From Betaproteobacteria bacterium (GTDB lineage: Bacteria > Pseudomonadota > Gammaproteobacteria > Burkholderiales > Rhodocyclaceae), in the NCBI GenBank assembly GCA_016703785.1, contig JADJBM010000017.1:1-64000 (forward strand): a stretch of 64,000 nucleotides of DNA. The letters run 5' to 3'. The notes beneath the pieces were generated by a model. It saw nothing but the letters and a program-made list of their open reading frames with translations, had not been told where the DNA came from and did not search any database. Positions 17,651 to 27,564 of the stretch are shown here, one piece after another. The position numbers and the translations under genes were made by a program. Every line of letters begins with the position of its first letter. Within the stretch, counting starts at the first letter, position 1.

Positions 17651-19163
17651 ATGATGCGCACGCTCTCGAAAACCAAGCTGCTGGCCTACAGGCAGTGCCC
17701 GAAGCGGCTCTGGCTCGAAATCCATCGCCCCGAGCTGCGGCAGGATTCCTCAACGACCCAGGCCAGCTTTAATGCCGGTCATGAAGTTGGCAGAGTGGCG
17801 CGGCGGCTGTATGACCCGGCGGGAAAGGGGCAACTGATCGATGTCATGGCGGAAGGATTCGACGCCGCCCTTGCCAGGAGCCGTGAGCTGCTGGGATCGT
17901 CACGGCCGATATTCGAGGCCGGGTTTGCGGCGGAGGGCGCGCAGGCCTTCGCCGACGTGATGCTGCCTATGAAGAGGGCTGGCAAACGTGCCTGGCGCAT
18001 GATCGAGGTGAAGTCCTCGACCAGCATCAAGGACTACTACCGCGACGACGCGGCGATCCAGACCTTCGTCGCCAGAAATGCCGGCGTTCCCCTGGCGTCC
18101 GTCGCGCTCGCCCATATCGATAGCAAGTGGGTCTATCCAGGTAGCGAGGATTACCAGGGCCTGCTCAAGGAAAACGACCTGACCGAAGAGGCCTTCGGTC
18201 GGGAATCCGAGGTCGTCGAGTGGATCGCCAACGCACACGCCATCGCGCGCAAGCGCGCAGAACCGAAGATAAGTACCGGCAGCCACTGCTCGAAGCCTTA
18301 CGAATGCGGCTTCCTGGCTCATTGCCAGAGCCGGGAGCCGCAATCGGACTACCCGGCTGCCTGGCTCCCGCGCATCCAGTCCAGGAAACTCAAGGCGCTG
18401 ATCGATGAGGAAGGGGTTGCCGACCTGCGCCAGGTTCCCGATGCCCTGCTCAATGATCGCCAGTTGCGTGTCAAGCACAGCACGCTCACCGGCAAGGCAT
18501 ACTTCGATGCCGAACAGGCCGCCGCCGAGCTGGCGGCGCACAAGCTCCCGGCTTACTTCCTGGATTTCGAGACCATCCTGTTTGCCGTGCCCGTCTGGAA
18601 GGGCGCGCGGCCCTACCAGCAGATTCCCTTTCAGTTCAGCGTGCATATGCTGTCGCGTAGCGGAAAGCTGAGCCACGTATCGTTTCTCGATCTCTCGGGC
18701 AACGATCCTGCGAAGGCGCTGGCCGAAGCGCTGATTGCCGCCCTGGGCGAGCGCGGCCCGGTCTTCGTCTATAACGAGAAGTTCGAAAAGGCGCGCATCA
18801 ACGAGCTCGCAGAACGTTTCCCGCGCATGCGGCGAGCCCTGCTGGCCATCAATGAGCGGATCGTCGATCTGATGAAGATCGCCGAGACGCACTATTATCA
18901 TCCCAGCCAGCAGGGGAGCTGGAGTATCAAGAAGGTGCTGCCGGCCGCAGTGCCCGATCCCAGGCTGCGCTATGATTCGCTCTCCGGAGTACAGGACGGC
19001 GGCATGGCCATGAGAGCCTACATCCAGGCGCACCTCTCCTGCGGCGTCCCGGTCGGACAAGGAACGCATAGAGAAAGAGCTGCTCGAATACTGCTGGCTC
19101 GACACCTACGGCATGGTTCGCCTCTGGCAGTTCTTCTCCGGCCGCAACGATCTGGCGATCTAG
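17651..19163 (+). CDS. DUF2779 protein: Cas4/RecB-like nuclease fused to RNase-H-like domain (one frameshift)
   Basis: About 504 residues. The N-terminus (LSKTKLLAYRQCPKRLWLEI) and the cysteine cluster CSKPYECGFLAHC near residue 220 frame a PD-(D/E)xK nuclease of the Cas4/RecB type. Its core is seen in MIEVKSSTSIKDYY near residue 118, and the cysteines probably hold an iron-sulfur cluster. Residues 300-500 form a DUF2779 (RNase-H-like) domain with AYFLDFETI carrying DxE acids, then FVYNEKFEKARINELAERFP. One slip near 19040 separates the last 40 residues; in the corrected frame it ends FSGRNDLAI, stop 19161-19163. Without the correction the frame runs on artificially into the WYL gene. Probably a DNA-processing nuclease controlled by the upstream ATPase. 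Confidence 0.8.
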
Positions 19164-19168
19164 ATCCG

Positions 19169-20158
19169 ATGCCCAAGCGCCCCGATACCCTGGAAACCGT
19201 CCTGCTGGTCCTTGAAATGCTGCGCCGCATTCCCCGCGGCCGCAAGATTTCGGCCCCGGAGTTGCACAGGCAGCTCGCCGACATCGGCGTCGAACGCGAC
19301 CTGCGCACCATCCAGCGGCAGTTGGATATGTTGAGCGAACACTTCGAGATCGAGCGGGACGACCGCAGCAAGCCTTACGGTTACCGATGGAAGGATCGGG
19401 CAAAGGGCATGTCCGTGCCTTCGCTCACCGAGCATGAGTGGCTGCTGCTCACCTTGGCCGAGAAGCATTTGCGGAACCTGTTGCCGGCCAACCTGATGAA
19501 GTCAATGGAGCCGTTCTTCGTCCAGGCGCGGGCCAACCTGGGCCCGCAGGCCAGTGCACGGCGTGAGCGGGAATGGCTAAACAAGGTCTGCGTCGTTAGT
19601 ACCACGCAGCCTCTTTTGCCGCCCAGGATCAAGCCCGGGGTGTTCGAGGAAGTCAGCAATGCGCTCTATGCCAACCGTTGGCTGCATGTCGACTACAAGA
19701 GCGCTACAGGCAAGGCGACCAAGGCTGAGGTGATGCCGCTCGGCCTAGCCCAGCAGGGACCGCGACTCTATTTGGTCTGCCGCTTTCGCGGATACGACAA
19801 CGAAAGGAGCCTGGCGATTCACCGCATCAACTCTGCCAAGGCATCAACGCTGACCTTCGAGCGCCCAAGGAATTTCGACTTGAAGAAATACGACGACGAT
19901 GGACGCTTCGGCTTTGGCGAAGGGCGACGCATCCGCCTGACGTTCAGAATCGCGCGAAACGCTGGCGCCCACCTGTTGGAGTCGCCGCTATCCGACGATC
20001 AGCAGGTTAAGAAGATAGGCGATCAGTACGAGATTAGCGCCACCGTCGTCGATAGCGCCCAGCTTGAATGGTGGTTGCGTGGGTTCGGGACGCATGTTAG
20101 CAATATCCGGCGTCAGCCTATGTTGGAAAGAATCAAACATAATGGGTGTTCCAAGTAG
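19169..20158 (+). CDS. WYL-domain transcriptional regulator
   Basis: A 329-residue protein starting MPKRPDTLETVLLVLEMLRR, 5 nt after the nuclease stop. An N-terminal winged helix-turn-helix (KISAPELHRQLADIGVERDL, then RTIQRQLDMLSEHF) is followed by a WYL domain: YKSATGKATKAEVMPLGLAQ, then PRLYLVCRFRGYDNERSLAI and RINSAKAS. The C-terminal extension domain is RIRLTFRIARNAGAHLLESP, then WWLRGFGTHV. WYL domains sense nucleic acid or nucleotide ligands and commonly regulate defence operons. It is likely the repressor or sensor for the AAA-DUF2779 operon. Its frame matches that of the nuclease start, so a simple reading joins the two proteins; I split them because the nuclease's own stop lies at 19161. 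Confidence 0.85.
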   Translation: MPKRPDTLETVLLVLEMLRRIPRGRKISAPELHRQLADIGVERDLRTIQRQLDMLSEHFEIERDDRSKPYGYRWKDRAKGMSVPSLTEHEWLLLTLAEKHLRNLLPANLMKSMEPFFVQARANLGPQASARREREWLNKVCVVSTTQPLLPPRIKPGVFEEVSNALYANRWLHVDYKSATGKATKAEVMPLGLAQQGPRLYLVCRFRGYDNERSLAIHRINSAKASTLTFERPRNFDLKKYDDDGRFGFGEGRRIRLTFRIARNAGAHLLESPLSDDQQVKKIGDQYEISATVVDSAQLEWWLRGFGTHVSNIRRQPMLERIKHNGCSK

Positions 20159-20278
20159 CACTGCTACTGATTTGAAGTCCCCCAAAGAGCGAAATGCGGC
20201 CTCGCCGTCCTGCGGCGACTGACATTTATCTATGATTCATGGAACGCACGACAGGCAATTCAACATGCTAGGAAAATC

Positions 20279-21773
20279 ATGCTTTTCAGTGGGGATATAT
20301 GGGTAAATATTTTTGCTCTTTTTCTGATCGGTTGTTGCCTTATAGCCTCTTCCGAAGTAAGCGCTCAGATCAAGGATGGCAGCTACAACGGAGCGTTGCG
20401 TTGCGGCCCATTGATCAGCGATGCAAAGCGTGGTCCGTGGACCCAACCAGTGCAGTTGCATGTTTCAGGAACCTCGATCTCTTGGTTACGCACTGACGGA
20501 AAATATACTGAATCGGGAAGTGGAGTCTTTCAGTGGCCAAGTTAATTTGGCATTGAAGGCTCCTGGAATTGAGCAATCCCAACAAAAGTTGGCGTACTGC
20601 AGTAAAGCTGAATCTTGAGGAAGGCAAGCTTAGGGTCTTGCGACCATCCCACAGAAGATGGAAAGCAACGACTTCGTGATTGCAATGTTGTAATCGCAAT
20701 CTCATTGATACCTGGCACTTCAATTGCCAACACGGTCCCCAGAGAAAACACTGTACAGACTGTTACTCAAAGAAAGAATTCTGTAGCCACAACTGCAACC
20801 GGACCTCTCTTTAGCACCAAGGCCGAAATGATTGAGAAAACGCGCGCCGGCCAGTTTCTTTGATCAAAACAAAATTTATGTCAGTGAGAGGACCGCATTT
20901 GTCCAATCTGTAATGGCTACTCTATATAACGACTTCGGCGTAACCGAGTTGCCAAGAGACGTTGGATGTGTGGGTGAGTTTGAACACAATGTGAAAACGT
21001 TGTTCGGAGAAACGGTACGTGCGTATGTTGATGGCTCGATTGGTGGGCCACCCGACTTCACGTTTAATCAGCAGGCCGTCAAAATGAAATTGTCGAATGT
21101 TGAGCAAACCGCAGCTAGATTGTTGCCTGAGAATGGAAGTGGTTGGTGCAGCGGAAAATCGGGTGCGCACCCGTATTTGATCGCGTTACCGAAGCTACGC
21201 AAAGAATTCGACTTGGCAATACTAAGCGCCATCAGTGAGCGTCGCTCTCAACTCTTAGCTCAGCATAAGCAACAGCAGGCTGAAAAGCTTGCTGCTAGGC
21301 AAAAACAGGAACAAGAGAAACGTGTTGAAGACCAGCGGAAAGCTGAAGCTGAGCGTGAGCGCGTAGCTCGTGAAAATGTTGCGGCAAACGAAAAAGCTAA
21401 ATATGAAAAGGGGGCTGCTTCACGCAACGCTAAAAAAATAAGCGAGCTAAGACTTCCATCGAAATTCGTGGCGTCCAATTTGTACGTGAATTACCTGGGA
21501 CAATGGCTAATACTGATGCCATGTTCCCAGTGGTTGGGCTGTTATTTGAAAATAATGCCATCGAATCACTTAAAGCCATTTCCGGCAAACGGAAATCCAG
21601 GTGTTTCAATCAAACTTAATGGACAGCCGCCCATTGGGTTGCTGTTCAGAATGGAGAGTAACGAAGCATATATATACGCCATTGTAACGAACAACATTGT
21701 TGAGCCAATTCATACCCAAGGCGAACACAGTCAAATGGCGCTTATGCTCCAACAGCTAACTGAGCGTAAATGA
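20279..21773 (+). CDS. Secreted coiled-coil protein (frameshifted), low-GC region
   Basis: The N-terminus has a signal-like segment (VNIFALFLIGCCLIASSEVS, then AQIKDGSYNGALRCGP). The frame slips near 20540, 20620 and 20850, and the remainder reads from APASFFDQNKIYVSERTAFV to the stop at 21773. Features include FGVTELPRDVGCVGEFEHNV, a Trp/Cys segment (GSGWCSGKSG) and a long Gln/Glu/Lys coiled coil (about 21240-21440). A compact C-terminal domain contains YVNYLGQWLILMPCSQWLGC. I do not recognise the family. Base composition is clearly more AT-rich than neighbours, which together with the integrase module downstream suggests horizontal origin. Total length is about 495 residues. Confidence 0.45.
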
Positions 21774-21885
21774 CCGCTCTGGCCGACTTTGAGAAGCTCA
21801 TTTTGGTAGTGATTATCTTCGGGAGTTTGCGGTTACACATGATGGCCACACCAGATGGATCTACTTTGAACGAGCGATAGACTTC

Positions 21886-21933
21886 CTTCAAGAGGCCACC
21901 CAGCACCTAATAGGTGCTGGGGTCCTCTTGAAG
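21886..21933. terminator. Strong hairpin terminator between convergent genes
   Basis: Arms CTTCAAGAGG and CCTCTTGAAG enclose inner arms CCCAGCACCT and AGGTGCTGGG with small internal bulges, about 48 nt in all. It lies between the plus-strand secreted gene and the minus-strand AlpA gene, so it could serve both. Confidence 0.7.
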
Positions 21934-21951
21934 ATTATTGCCACAGTTACA

Positions 21952-22164
21952 TTACAGTTCCTGACCCAGACGGGATATCTTTATCTGGTGATTCAGCCAG
22001 TCGATCACCTCATCGCGAATCCATCCCACAGCCCTCGCGCCCAGTTTGACCTGCTTTGGGAACTGGTTGCGTGTGATCTTTTGGTAGATAGAGCTGCGCG
22101 AGAGACATGTCATCTGGGTCACATCTTTCATACTCAACATTTGGTTGCTAAGTCTGGCATTCAT
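21952..22164 (-). CDS. AlpA-family excisionase/regulator
   Basis: A 70-residue protein starting MNARLSNQMLSMKDVTQMTC. It contains an AlpA/MerR-like winged helix (LSRSSIYQKITRNQFPKQVK), followed by the diagnostic LGARAVGWIRDEVIDWL. These small proteins act as excisionases or activators for integrative elements and often sit beside the integrase. Here the integrase gene begins about 1 kb to the right on the same strand and ends 61 bp before this gene's start. The start ATG at 22164 follows a short AT-rich leader. Confidence 0.9.
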   Translation of the reverse strand: MNARLSNQMLSMKDVTQMTCLSRSSIYQKITRNQFPKQVKLGARAVGWIRDEVIDWLNHQIKISRLGQEL

Positions 22165-22224
22165 GTCGACTCCTTGAAATGATTTAAAGGAAGTCTCGTC
22201 GTCTCGTCGTCTCGTACTATTGGA

Positions 22225-23215
22225 TCAATCCTTCTTTCGCATGGCATGCCCATGGCTGCCGTAGTAGCTCGCGGTCACCTGCACGCCCGTGGCCCAGGTC
22301 GCGCGACACTTCGATGCCGGCTTCGCGGTGCTTCACCAGATCAACCTGCTTGGGATCGGCGCCGGCAATTGGCGACGGCAGTCCAGCCATGTCCTGATAC
22401 TTCTCTTGGGCGTACTCATGCCGCAGCCCATGGCTGGTCACCCCGAGGTCGTTGAGATTGACCCCGAGTTTCTCCGCCAGCAGGTAGTAGTAGCGGCGCT
22501 TGGCTTGGGCCCAAGTGCGACCCGGCCAACGGATACGCCTCGTCTTTCCGGTCTCCGCCACACGCAGCGCCCACTCGAACACCTCGCGCTTGTAGTCGGT
22601 GTCGATCGGAATGCGGCGCCAGCGCCCGCCCTTCGTGCCTTCATGGATGTCCAGCGCGGTTCCGCTCTCGGCGCGGCACCAGGCCGGGTGCATCTCAATG
22701 GCTTCCTTCATGCGCAGGCCGAAGGCGTCCTCGAGAGCCAACATCACCGCAAGACGCTCGTCGATCTCGCGCGCTCGGGCGATCACCACCGCAGCCTCAA
22801 CACCGTTGGGCAGCCAGGCGCGGTTTCGCTTAGCGACCGTGCGGCGCCGCACGTCCTTGTTGGGCAGATAGTCATGCACGTCCTGGACCATGCCGGGCTT
22901 GTTGATCCAGCCGCAGAAGGTGCGGAGGAAGGACACCCTGGTATGCAGGGTGATGATGGCGATGCCTTCCTGATCCCAGCGCTGGAGCAGAACCTCGATG
23001 TGGCGGCTGCCCAAGTTGCGCGGCGAGGCCAGGCGGTAGCCCATCTCAAATAGCTGCGCGAAGGCCAGCCGGTAGAAGCTGGCACGCTCGAGCCGGGTCT
23101 TGGCGGAGGCCTTGCCCTGCTTGCGTGTGGTGCGAAAGCCGTTGTGACCGTTGAGGATCCTGTCCAGCTCGTTCAGAAACTTGGCCGGCAGGTACTTGTC
23201 TGCGAGGGACTTCAT
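22225..23215 (-). CDS. Tyrosine recombinase / element integrase (C-terminal frameshift)
   Basis: About 330 residues. The N-terminal half is a phage-integrase SAM-like domain (MKSLADKYLPAKFLNELDRI). The catalytic half includes DAFGLRMKEAIEM with the first catalytic Arg, the Lys-bearing GTKGGRWRRIPI, and SHGLRHEYAQEKY for the H-x-x-R box. After VSRDLGHGR a single-base slip near 22290 destroys the frame. In the neighbouring frame the expected end VQVTASYYGSHGHAMRKKD appears, with the catalytic tyrosine and a stop at 22225. As sequenced the protein lacks its nucleophile; this is either inactivation or a sequencing error. With AlpA downstream it forms the integration module of a genomic island. 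Confidence 0.85.
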
Positions 23216-24728
23216 GGTGGTTTCCTTTCTCTTGAATGATTCGCATAGGTTCTCCTCATCCCAGTCCGGGACGATGAGGTTGATTTCTTCGATATCGCGC
23301 TCGACAACCAGCAGTCAGCGGCCGGCGGCGGTCTCGCCGGCGACAGGCAAAAGGTCTTCCCCCGCGCGAGAGCCGTCGCACGGTGCAATTCAATTACGGG
23401 TTGGTGGGGTAAAGCAGGGCGGTTAGAAAGGTCAAACGATTGGCGCACGTCTTCCACATTTCTGCGGAGAGAACGGCAGCAGCTACCTCGCTCAAAACGA
23501 AGCGCTACCCAGATCGGCCGTCCAGACGCTCATAGCGCTGAAGCGGGGTCACCATCACATGGCGAGGAGCACCCTCAAAGAAGGTACCCCGGGGTATATT
23601 TCAGCCCCCCGATCCGTCCGTCCACGGCCATCCATCACATGGCGCCGCGGGTCAGCTGTTTCCGGAATCGCATCCCGTGCGGACATCAAATCTCAAGTGT
23701 CGATGTCCCAGCCGCTGTTCGTAGATCCACCCCTGCCCACCTGGGTTCAGCTCCTGCCAACGGAGCTACCGGGTGCTCTTCAACGGAGACGATGGCCCAT
23801 TGCCACCACCTTGCCGGTTGGCATCCAAGACGGACATCGAGCGTGTGAATCATGTTGTTTGGTCTGCCAGGGAGGAAGTCGCACGTTCCGAACCGCCGGC
23901 CCGCACAGAAATCAACCATGACTAGAGAGAATCCCTGCGGTACCAGCTGCAGGGGTGACGAGCGCAAGGCTCATCGGTAATAGAGCGACCATTCAGGTCG
24001 GTGATTCGCGCCGTTGTTGCTCGGCGGATGTCCGGGCGGCTCGCCCGAAAGGGTTTCGAGAGCTTTATCCCCATCCTGCAGGGACTGACGCGGTTCCTCT
24101 CGCGCTTCCACGTTCGCCAGCACGGCGAAAAAACTTTTAATCGGTCATGCGGGACAAGCTACATCACGCGACGCAATTATCCTCACAGAAAATAATTCCT
24201 GTCAACTGTCGAGCGAACGAACTACATGGGTTGGTGAATTTTTGGTTCCGAAATCGGCTTGAAAACTAATAAAGACGCCACTCTTGAAATATGTCTGGTT
24301 CCACCTGCTTTCCGTTGGTGGTTCGCTCGACTGCAAGCCGCGTGCCACAAAGCACTCGATGCATCGCGCGATTTCAAAGCTGGATCACATCATTCTTTCC
24401 GCGCTCAAGCAGTTCTCACCGATCAACAGCAAAAGCATACTCAAATCACATCTCGCCACCTATTGGACACCTTTTGGACACCCTCTCGCCACCTGGCGCT
24501 GATTTCCCTTACCGCAAGCGATCTCGCCGCCTATTGGACACCTTTTGGACACCTCGTGGTGTTTTTGAACAAAAAACCAGCCCATCCCCCTGCATCGTCG
24601 CAAAGTGATGTTCCTTGCTGCTGCTTCCAGGTGCTCGAAGAATCGACTCCGCACAGCCGTTGCGTTCCCTGGCTTCCTCGATGCCCATCCACTTTGCTCA
24701 TCGGCCCATCTGGAACCTCTCGCTAAGG
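23216..24728. other. Gene-poor stretch beside the integrase
   Basis: About 1.5 kb with only short, unconvincing frames on both strands. It contains an IS-end-like motif near 23427 (GGTCAAACGATTGGCG), a GGTACCCCGGGGTA palindrome near 23584, and a pair of 33 bp repeats at 24450-24553. The first part probably holds the integrase promoter and an element end; no attachment site can be proven from one window. Confidence 0.5.
24450..24553. repeat. Direct repeats containing doubled TTGGACACC
   Basis: Two 33 bp copies, at 24450-24482 and 24521-24553, differ at one base. Each has ATCTCGCC, then CCTA, then TTGGACACC twice. The spacing is 71 bp from start to start. Such doubled short motifs look like protein-binding sites; no family can be assigned. 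Confidence 0.7.
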
Positions 24729-25031
24729 TCAGGCAATTCCCTCCATCCTCACCGCCCAGGCCTCCCCCTGCCGCGCCGCCACGAACTCGCGCGATCCCTT
24801 CGTGCCAGGCTCCACTTCCGTCCGGCTCGGAATGCGGTTGCCCCAGGCGTCCTGCGCCGGCTGCGGCCCGAGCAGGCAGCGGCCTTCCTCGATGGCGGCC
24901 ATCATTGCGCGGCCGTAGCTGCCCTGGAACTTCCACCCCTCGCCGCCGTTGATGGCGCGCTGCAGGGCTTCGAAGTAGGCCGGCTCGCCGGTGGCGCCGC
25001 CCTCGATGATGTCGACGTCTTCCAGTCTCAT
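24729..25031 (-). CDS. Conserved-looking hypothetical protein, 100 aa
   Basis: Starts MRLEDVDIIEGGATGEPAYF and contains RAINGGEGWKFQGSYGRAMM, then EEGRCLLGP, then DAWGNRIPSR. High-GC codon use and a clean start 8 nt after the upstream gene's stop support a real gene in a two-gene minus-strand operon with 25039-25549. Its neighbour handles no recognised substrate and neither is a family that I know. No signal peptide or membrane segment. Probably a small soluble protein. Confidence 0.6.
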   Translation of the reverse strand: MRLEDVDIIEGGATGEPAYFEALQRAINGGEGWKFQGSYGRAMMAAIEEGRCLLGPQPAQDAWGNRIPSRTEVEPGTKGSREFVAARQGEAWAVRMEGIA

Positions 25032-25038
25032 GGCAGGA

Positions 25039-25549
25039 TCAGTGAAGGGTGCCGGACGGTTCCCTGTCCGGCAGCAGGCCGACGAAGCGGCCCTCGACGC
25101 CGTCCATGAACGACAGGCTCACCGGCGTGGCGAAGGTGCGCCGCTTCTTCGAGGGCGGCTTGGGCTTCAGCGGTACCTGCGCGCCCCACACGCCGTGGCG
25201 AGTCTCCAGCATGAAGTTGGCGGTGTCCATCTTCCACGGGCAGGCGCCGATCGAGCCGTAGCGCTCGATGATCTCTCGTAGCGCGCCACCTTGTCCTTCG
25301 GCAGGCCCCAGCCTTCCATCACCAGAACACGAAATCCGCCTCGACGCTCTCCGCCGCCATGCGGATGGCCAGGGCGGCGTTGTCCTTCGCCTCGTCGGAG
25401 GCAGTGTCGATGACGACGGGGACCAACCGGCCGGAGGCGAAGTTGCCAACGAAGGCGATGGGCGAGAGGCTTTCCCCCTTCTCCAGGAAGCCGCGGGCTT
25501 TCTCGATGAAGGGCAGGACGGCTTCCAGGTAGGGTTCGGGCAGTTTCAT
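25039..25549 (-). CDS. Hypothetical protein, about 170 aa (frameshifted)
   Basis: Starts MKLPEPYLEAVLPFIEKARG at 25549. It continues through LVPVVIDTASDEAKDNAALA to about 25320, slips near 25318 and again near 25280, and resumes with EIIERYGSIGACPWKMDTAN and KKRRTFATPVSLSFMDGVEG to LLPDREPSGTLH at 25039. Soluble, with no recognised domain. It precedes the 100-residue gene in the same direction with an 8 nt gap. The start is 77 bp from the divergent TPR gene at 25627. Confidence 0.55.
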
Positions 25550-25626
25550 GGTCGGTTCGGGGCGGCAGGTCCGGCGCGGCAGCCGGGCATCGGCGATAAT
25601 CGCACATTGCCCGACATGACCGCCAG

Positions 25627-27564
25627 ATGATTTTCCATATCCCGCTGCGCGACCTCAAGCTGTTCTCGGCCGGCGGCCTCGAAGGCCTGACCGAGGCCGA
25701 GCTGGTGGCGCGCCTGCGCGCCGAGCACCCCCGCCTGCTCGCCGATGCGCAGATCGAGATCGCCGGCGGCATGGTCACCATCCGCTTCCCCGAGCCGCCC
25801 GCGCAGGGCAAGGCGGAGGCCGCGCGCCTGCTGGAGAAGGGCATCCAGCGCTGCCGGCAGGGCGAGTACCGCAAGGCCGCCGGCATCCTGGAGCGCGTGC
25901 TCGAGCTGGACCCGTCGAGCACGCCGGCCTACCGCAACCTCGGCATGGCGCTGATGGAGCTGGGCGAGACGGAGCAGGCGCGCCAGCACCTGGTGGAGGC
26001 CGCGCTGCTCGACCCGAAGGACGCCTGGCCCTACGTCGTGCTGGGCAACGCCCTGGTGCGCGAGCCGGGCAAGCTCGACGCCGCCGAGGGCCTGCTCGCC
26101 AAGGCGCACGAGCTCGACCCGAAGGATCCCTGGGCGATGAACTCGCTGGGCGGCATCGCCATGGAGCGCGGCGACCTCGCCGCGGCGGTGGCCTGGTTCA
26201 GCAAGGCGCTGGCGGCCAAGCCCGACTTCGCCAACGCCCACTACGGCTGGGCCCTGGCGCTCTCCACCCAGGGCCGCGACGAGGCGGCGCTGGAGCGCCT
26301 CGGCCTCCTCTTCGCCAAGGCGGAAGTGCAGGACGCGCGCTCCCGCCCCGTCTTCGCCAACGCCCGCAGCCTCTGGCGCGAGATCACGGCGCGGCGGGCC
26401 ACCGCCCATGCGACGGAAAGCATCGCCGCCGTGCGCGCTTACCTCGACGGCATCGCGGAGCGTTCGGGCTTCCCCGTGCGCGAGGAATGGGCGGACTTCC
26501 CGGAGAACTACGCCGCGCAGACGCAGATGGCCTGGAAGAAGGGGCGCGACCACCACCTGGTGCGCCTGCGCCGCGGCTACCCCGAGCCGGCCTGGCACCA
26601 CATCCTCGCCCACGAGGCCACCCATATTTCCATGGAGGCGGAGGCGCGCGCGCTCGGCCGCAACCGCTGGTTCACCCTCACCGACGAGACGCGCCGCAAG
26701 GCGCTCCGGCAGATGGAGCCGGAGATCCGCCGCATCGCCCGCCAGGGGCATTCCGCCGAGCGCCTCGCCGCGCTGGTTTCGAAACTGCTGGAGGGCGCCG
26801 CCGGCCTGCTCTTCAACACCCCCATCGACATGGCGATCGAGTCGCGCCTGGCGCGCGAGCTGCCGGTGCTGCGCGAGGCGCAGCTGCTGTCGCTCGACAC
26901 CCTGGCGCGCGAGGCGGCGGCCCTGAGCACCCACCGCGAGATCCGCCAGATCACGCCGGAGCGCATCCTCGCCGTCAATGACACTCTGAACGCCGCCGCC
27001 GCGCTGTTCCTGCGCGACCTCTCGGGCGGCGCCCTCGACTACATTGAGGCCTATCGCCCGTTCAACTGCCTGGCCAGGGCGGAGCGTTTATACGCCGCCT
27101 ACCGCGACGCCGAGGCGGAGGGCATCGCGCCCGGACAGGAATACGATCTCGTCGACGAATTCGCCTCGCAGCTCGGCGTGCGCGCCTGGTACGTTTGGCA
27201 GGCCGACAGCGGGCCGGGCGGGGCGGCGGCAAGCGAGCCGCCGGCGCAGTCCCGCAAGATCGAGTCGCCGGCCGCGCTGATGTGCCTCGTGGCGGCGCTG
27301 GAGCGCCTTGACGGGCGCGGCGATCAGGACGTCGCGCAGATCGCCGCCGAGGCGGCGCTGAAGGGCACCACCGGCCTCGACCTGGATTCGCCGGAGAAGC
27401 TCCACAGCCTCTCCGCCTTCGGCAACGAGCGCTTCAGCGGGCTGGAGCTGCTCTGCCTGATGCACGCCGCGATGCAGCGCGTCAGCCCGGGCACTGACGT
27501 GGGGGCAGATTTCTCGGGGGTGTGGACGGCGGCGCAGATGATTTACGCGACGCGGAAGAAGTAG
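25627..27564 (+). CDS. TPR protein with HExxH metalloprotease-like domain
   Basis: An intact 645-residue protein. The N-terminal 70 residues are a small unrecognised domain. Tetratricopeptide repeats cover about residues 70-230 (EYRKAAGILERVLELDPSST, then AYRNLGMALMELGETEQARQ, then PWAMNSLGGIAMERGDLAAA and FANAHYGWALALSTQG). The C-terminal half contains WHHILAHEATHISMEAEARA near residue 330, a perfect HExxH zinc motif (HEATH) with a following acidic residue. DMAIESRLARELPVLR follows about 75 residues later. This suggests a gluzincin-type peptidase, or a structural relative, with TPR substrate recognition. No signal peptide, so it is cytoplasmic. Divergent from the two small minus-strand genes. 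Very high GC, typical of the core genome. Confidence 0.75.
   Translation: MIFHIPLRDLKLFSAGGLEGLTEAELVARLRAEHPRLLADAQIEIAGGMVTIRFPEPPAQGKAEAARLLEKGIQRCRQGEYRKAAGILERVLELDPSSTPAYRNLGMALMELGETEQARQHLVEAALLDPKDAWPYVVLGNALVREPGKLDAAEGLLAKAHELDPKDPWAMNSLGGIAMERGDLAAAVAWFSKALAAKPDFANAHYGWALALSTQGRDEAALERLGLLFAKAEVQDARSRPVFANARSLWREITARRATAHATESIAAVRAYLDGIAERSGFPVREEWADFPENYAAQTQMAWKKGRDHHLVRLRRGYPEPAWHHILAHEATHISMEAEARALGRNRWFTLTDETRRKALRQMEPEIRRIARQGHSAERLAALVSKLLEGAAGLLFNTPIDMAIESRLARELPVLREAQLLSLDTLAREAAALSTHREIRQITPERILAVNDTLNAAAALFLRDLSGGALDYIEAYRPFNCLARAERLYAAYRDAEAEGIAPGQEYDLVDEFASQLGVRAWYVWQADSGPGGAAASEPPAQSRKIESPAALMCLVAALERLDGRGDQDVAQIAAEAALKGTTGLDLDSPEKLHSLSAFGNERFSGLELLCLMHAAMQRVSPGTDVGADFSGVWTAAQMIYATRKK

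Noticed and set aside
17900..19105. A 401-residue reverse-strand frame opposite the nuclease
   Set aside because: Codon content and lack of any domain mark it as the high-GC shadow of the plus-strand gene.
17651..20158. A single 835-residue DUF2779-WYL fusion protein
   Set aside because: The nuclease's own conserved end and stop (19161-19163) are in another frame after a slip near 19040, so the fusion is an artefact of the frame returning by chance.
23216..24195. Short frames at 23559 and 24001 as genes
   Set aside because: They overlap each other in several frames, have no conserved motif and lie in a stretch with mixed composition.
24259..24726. A 155-residue plus-strand frame
   Set aside because: The protein is low complexity and spans the TTGGACACC repeats; no ribosome site or homology-like pattern.
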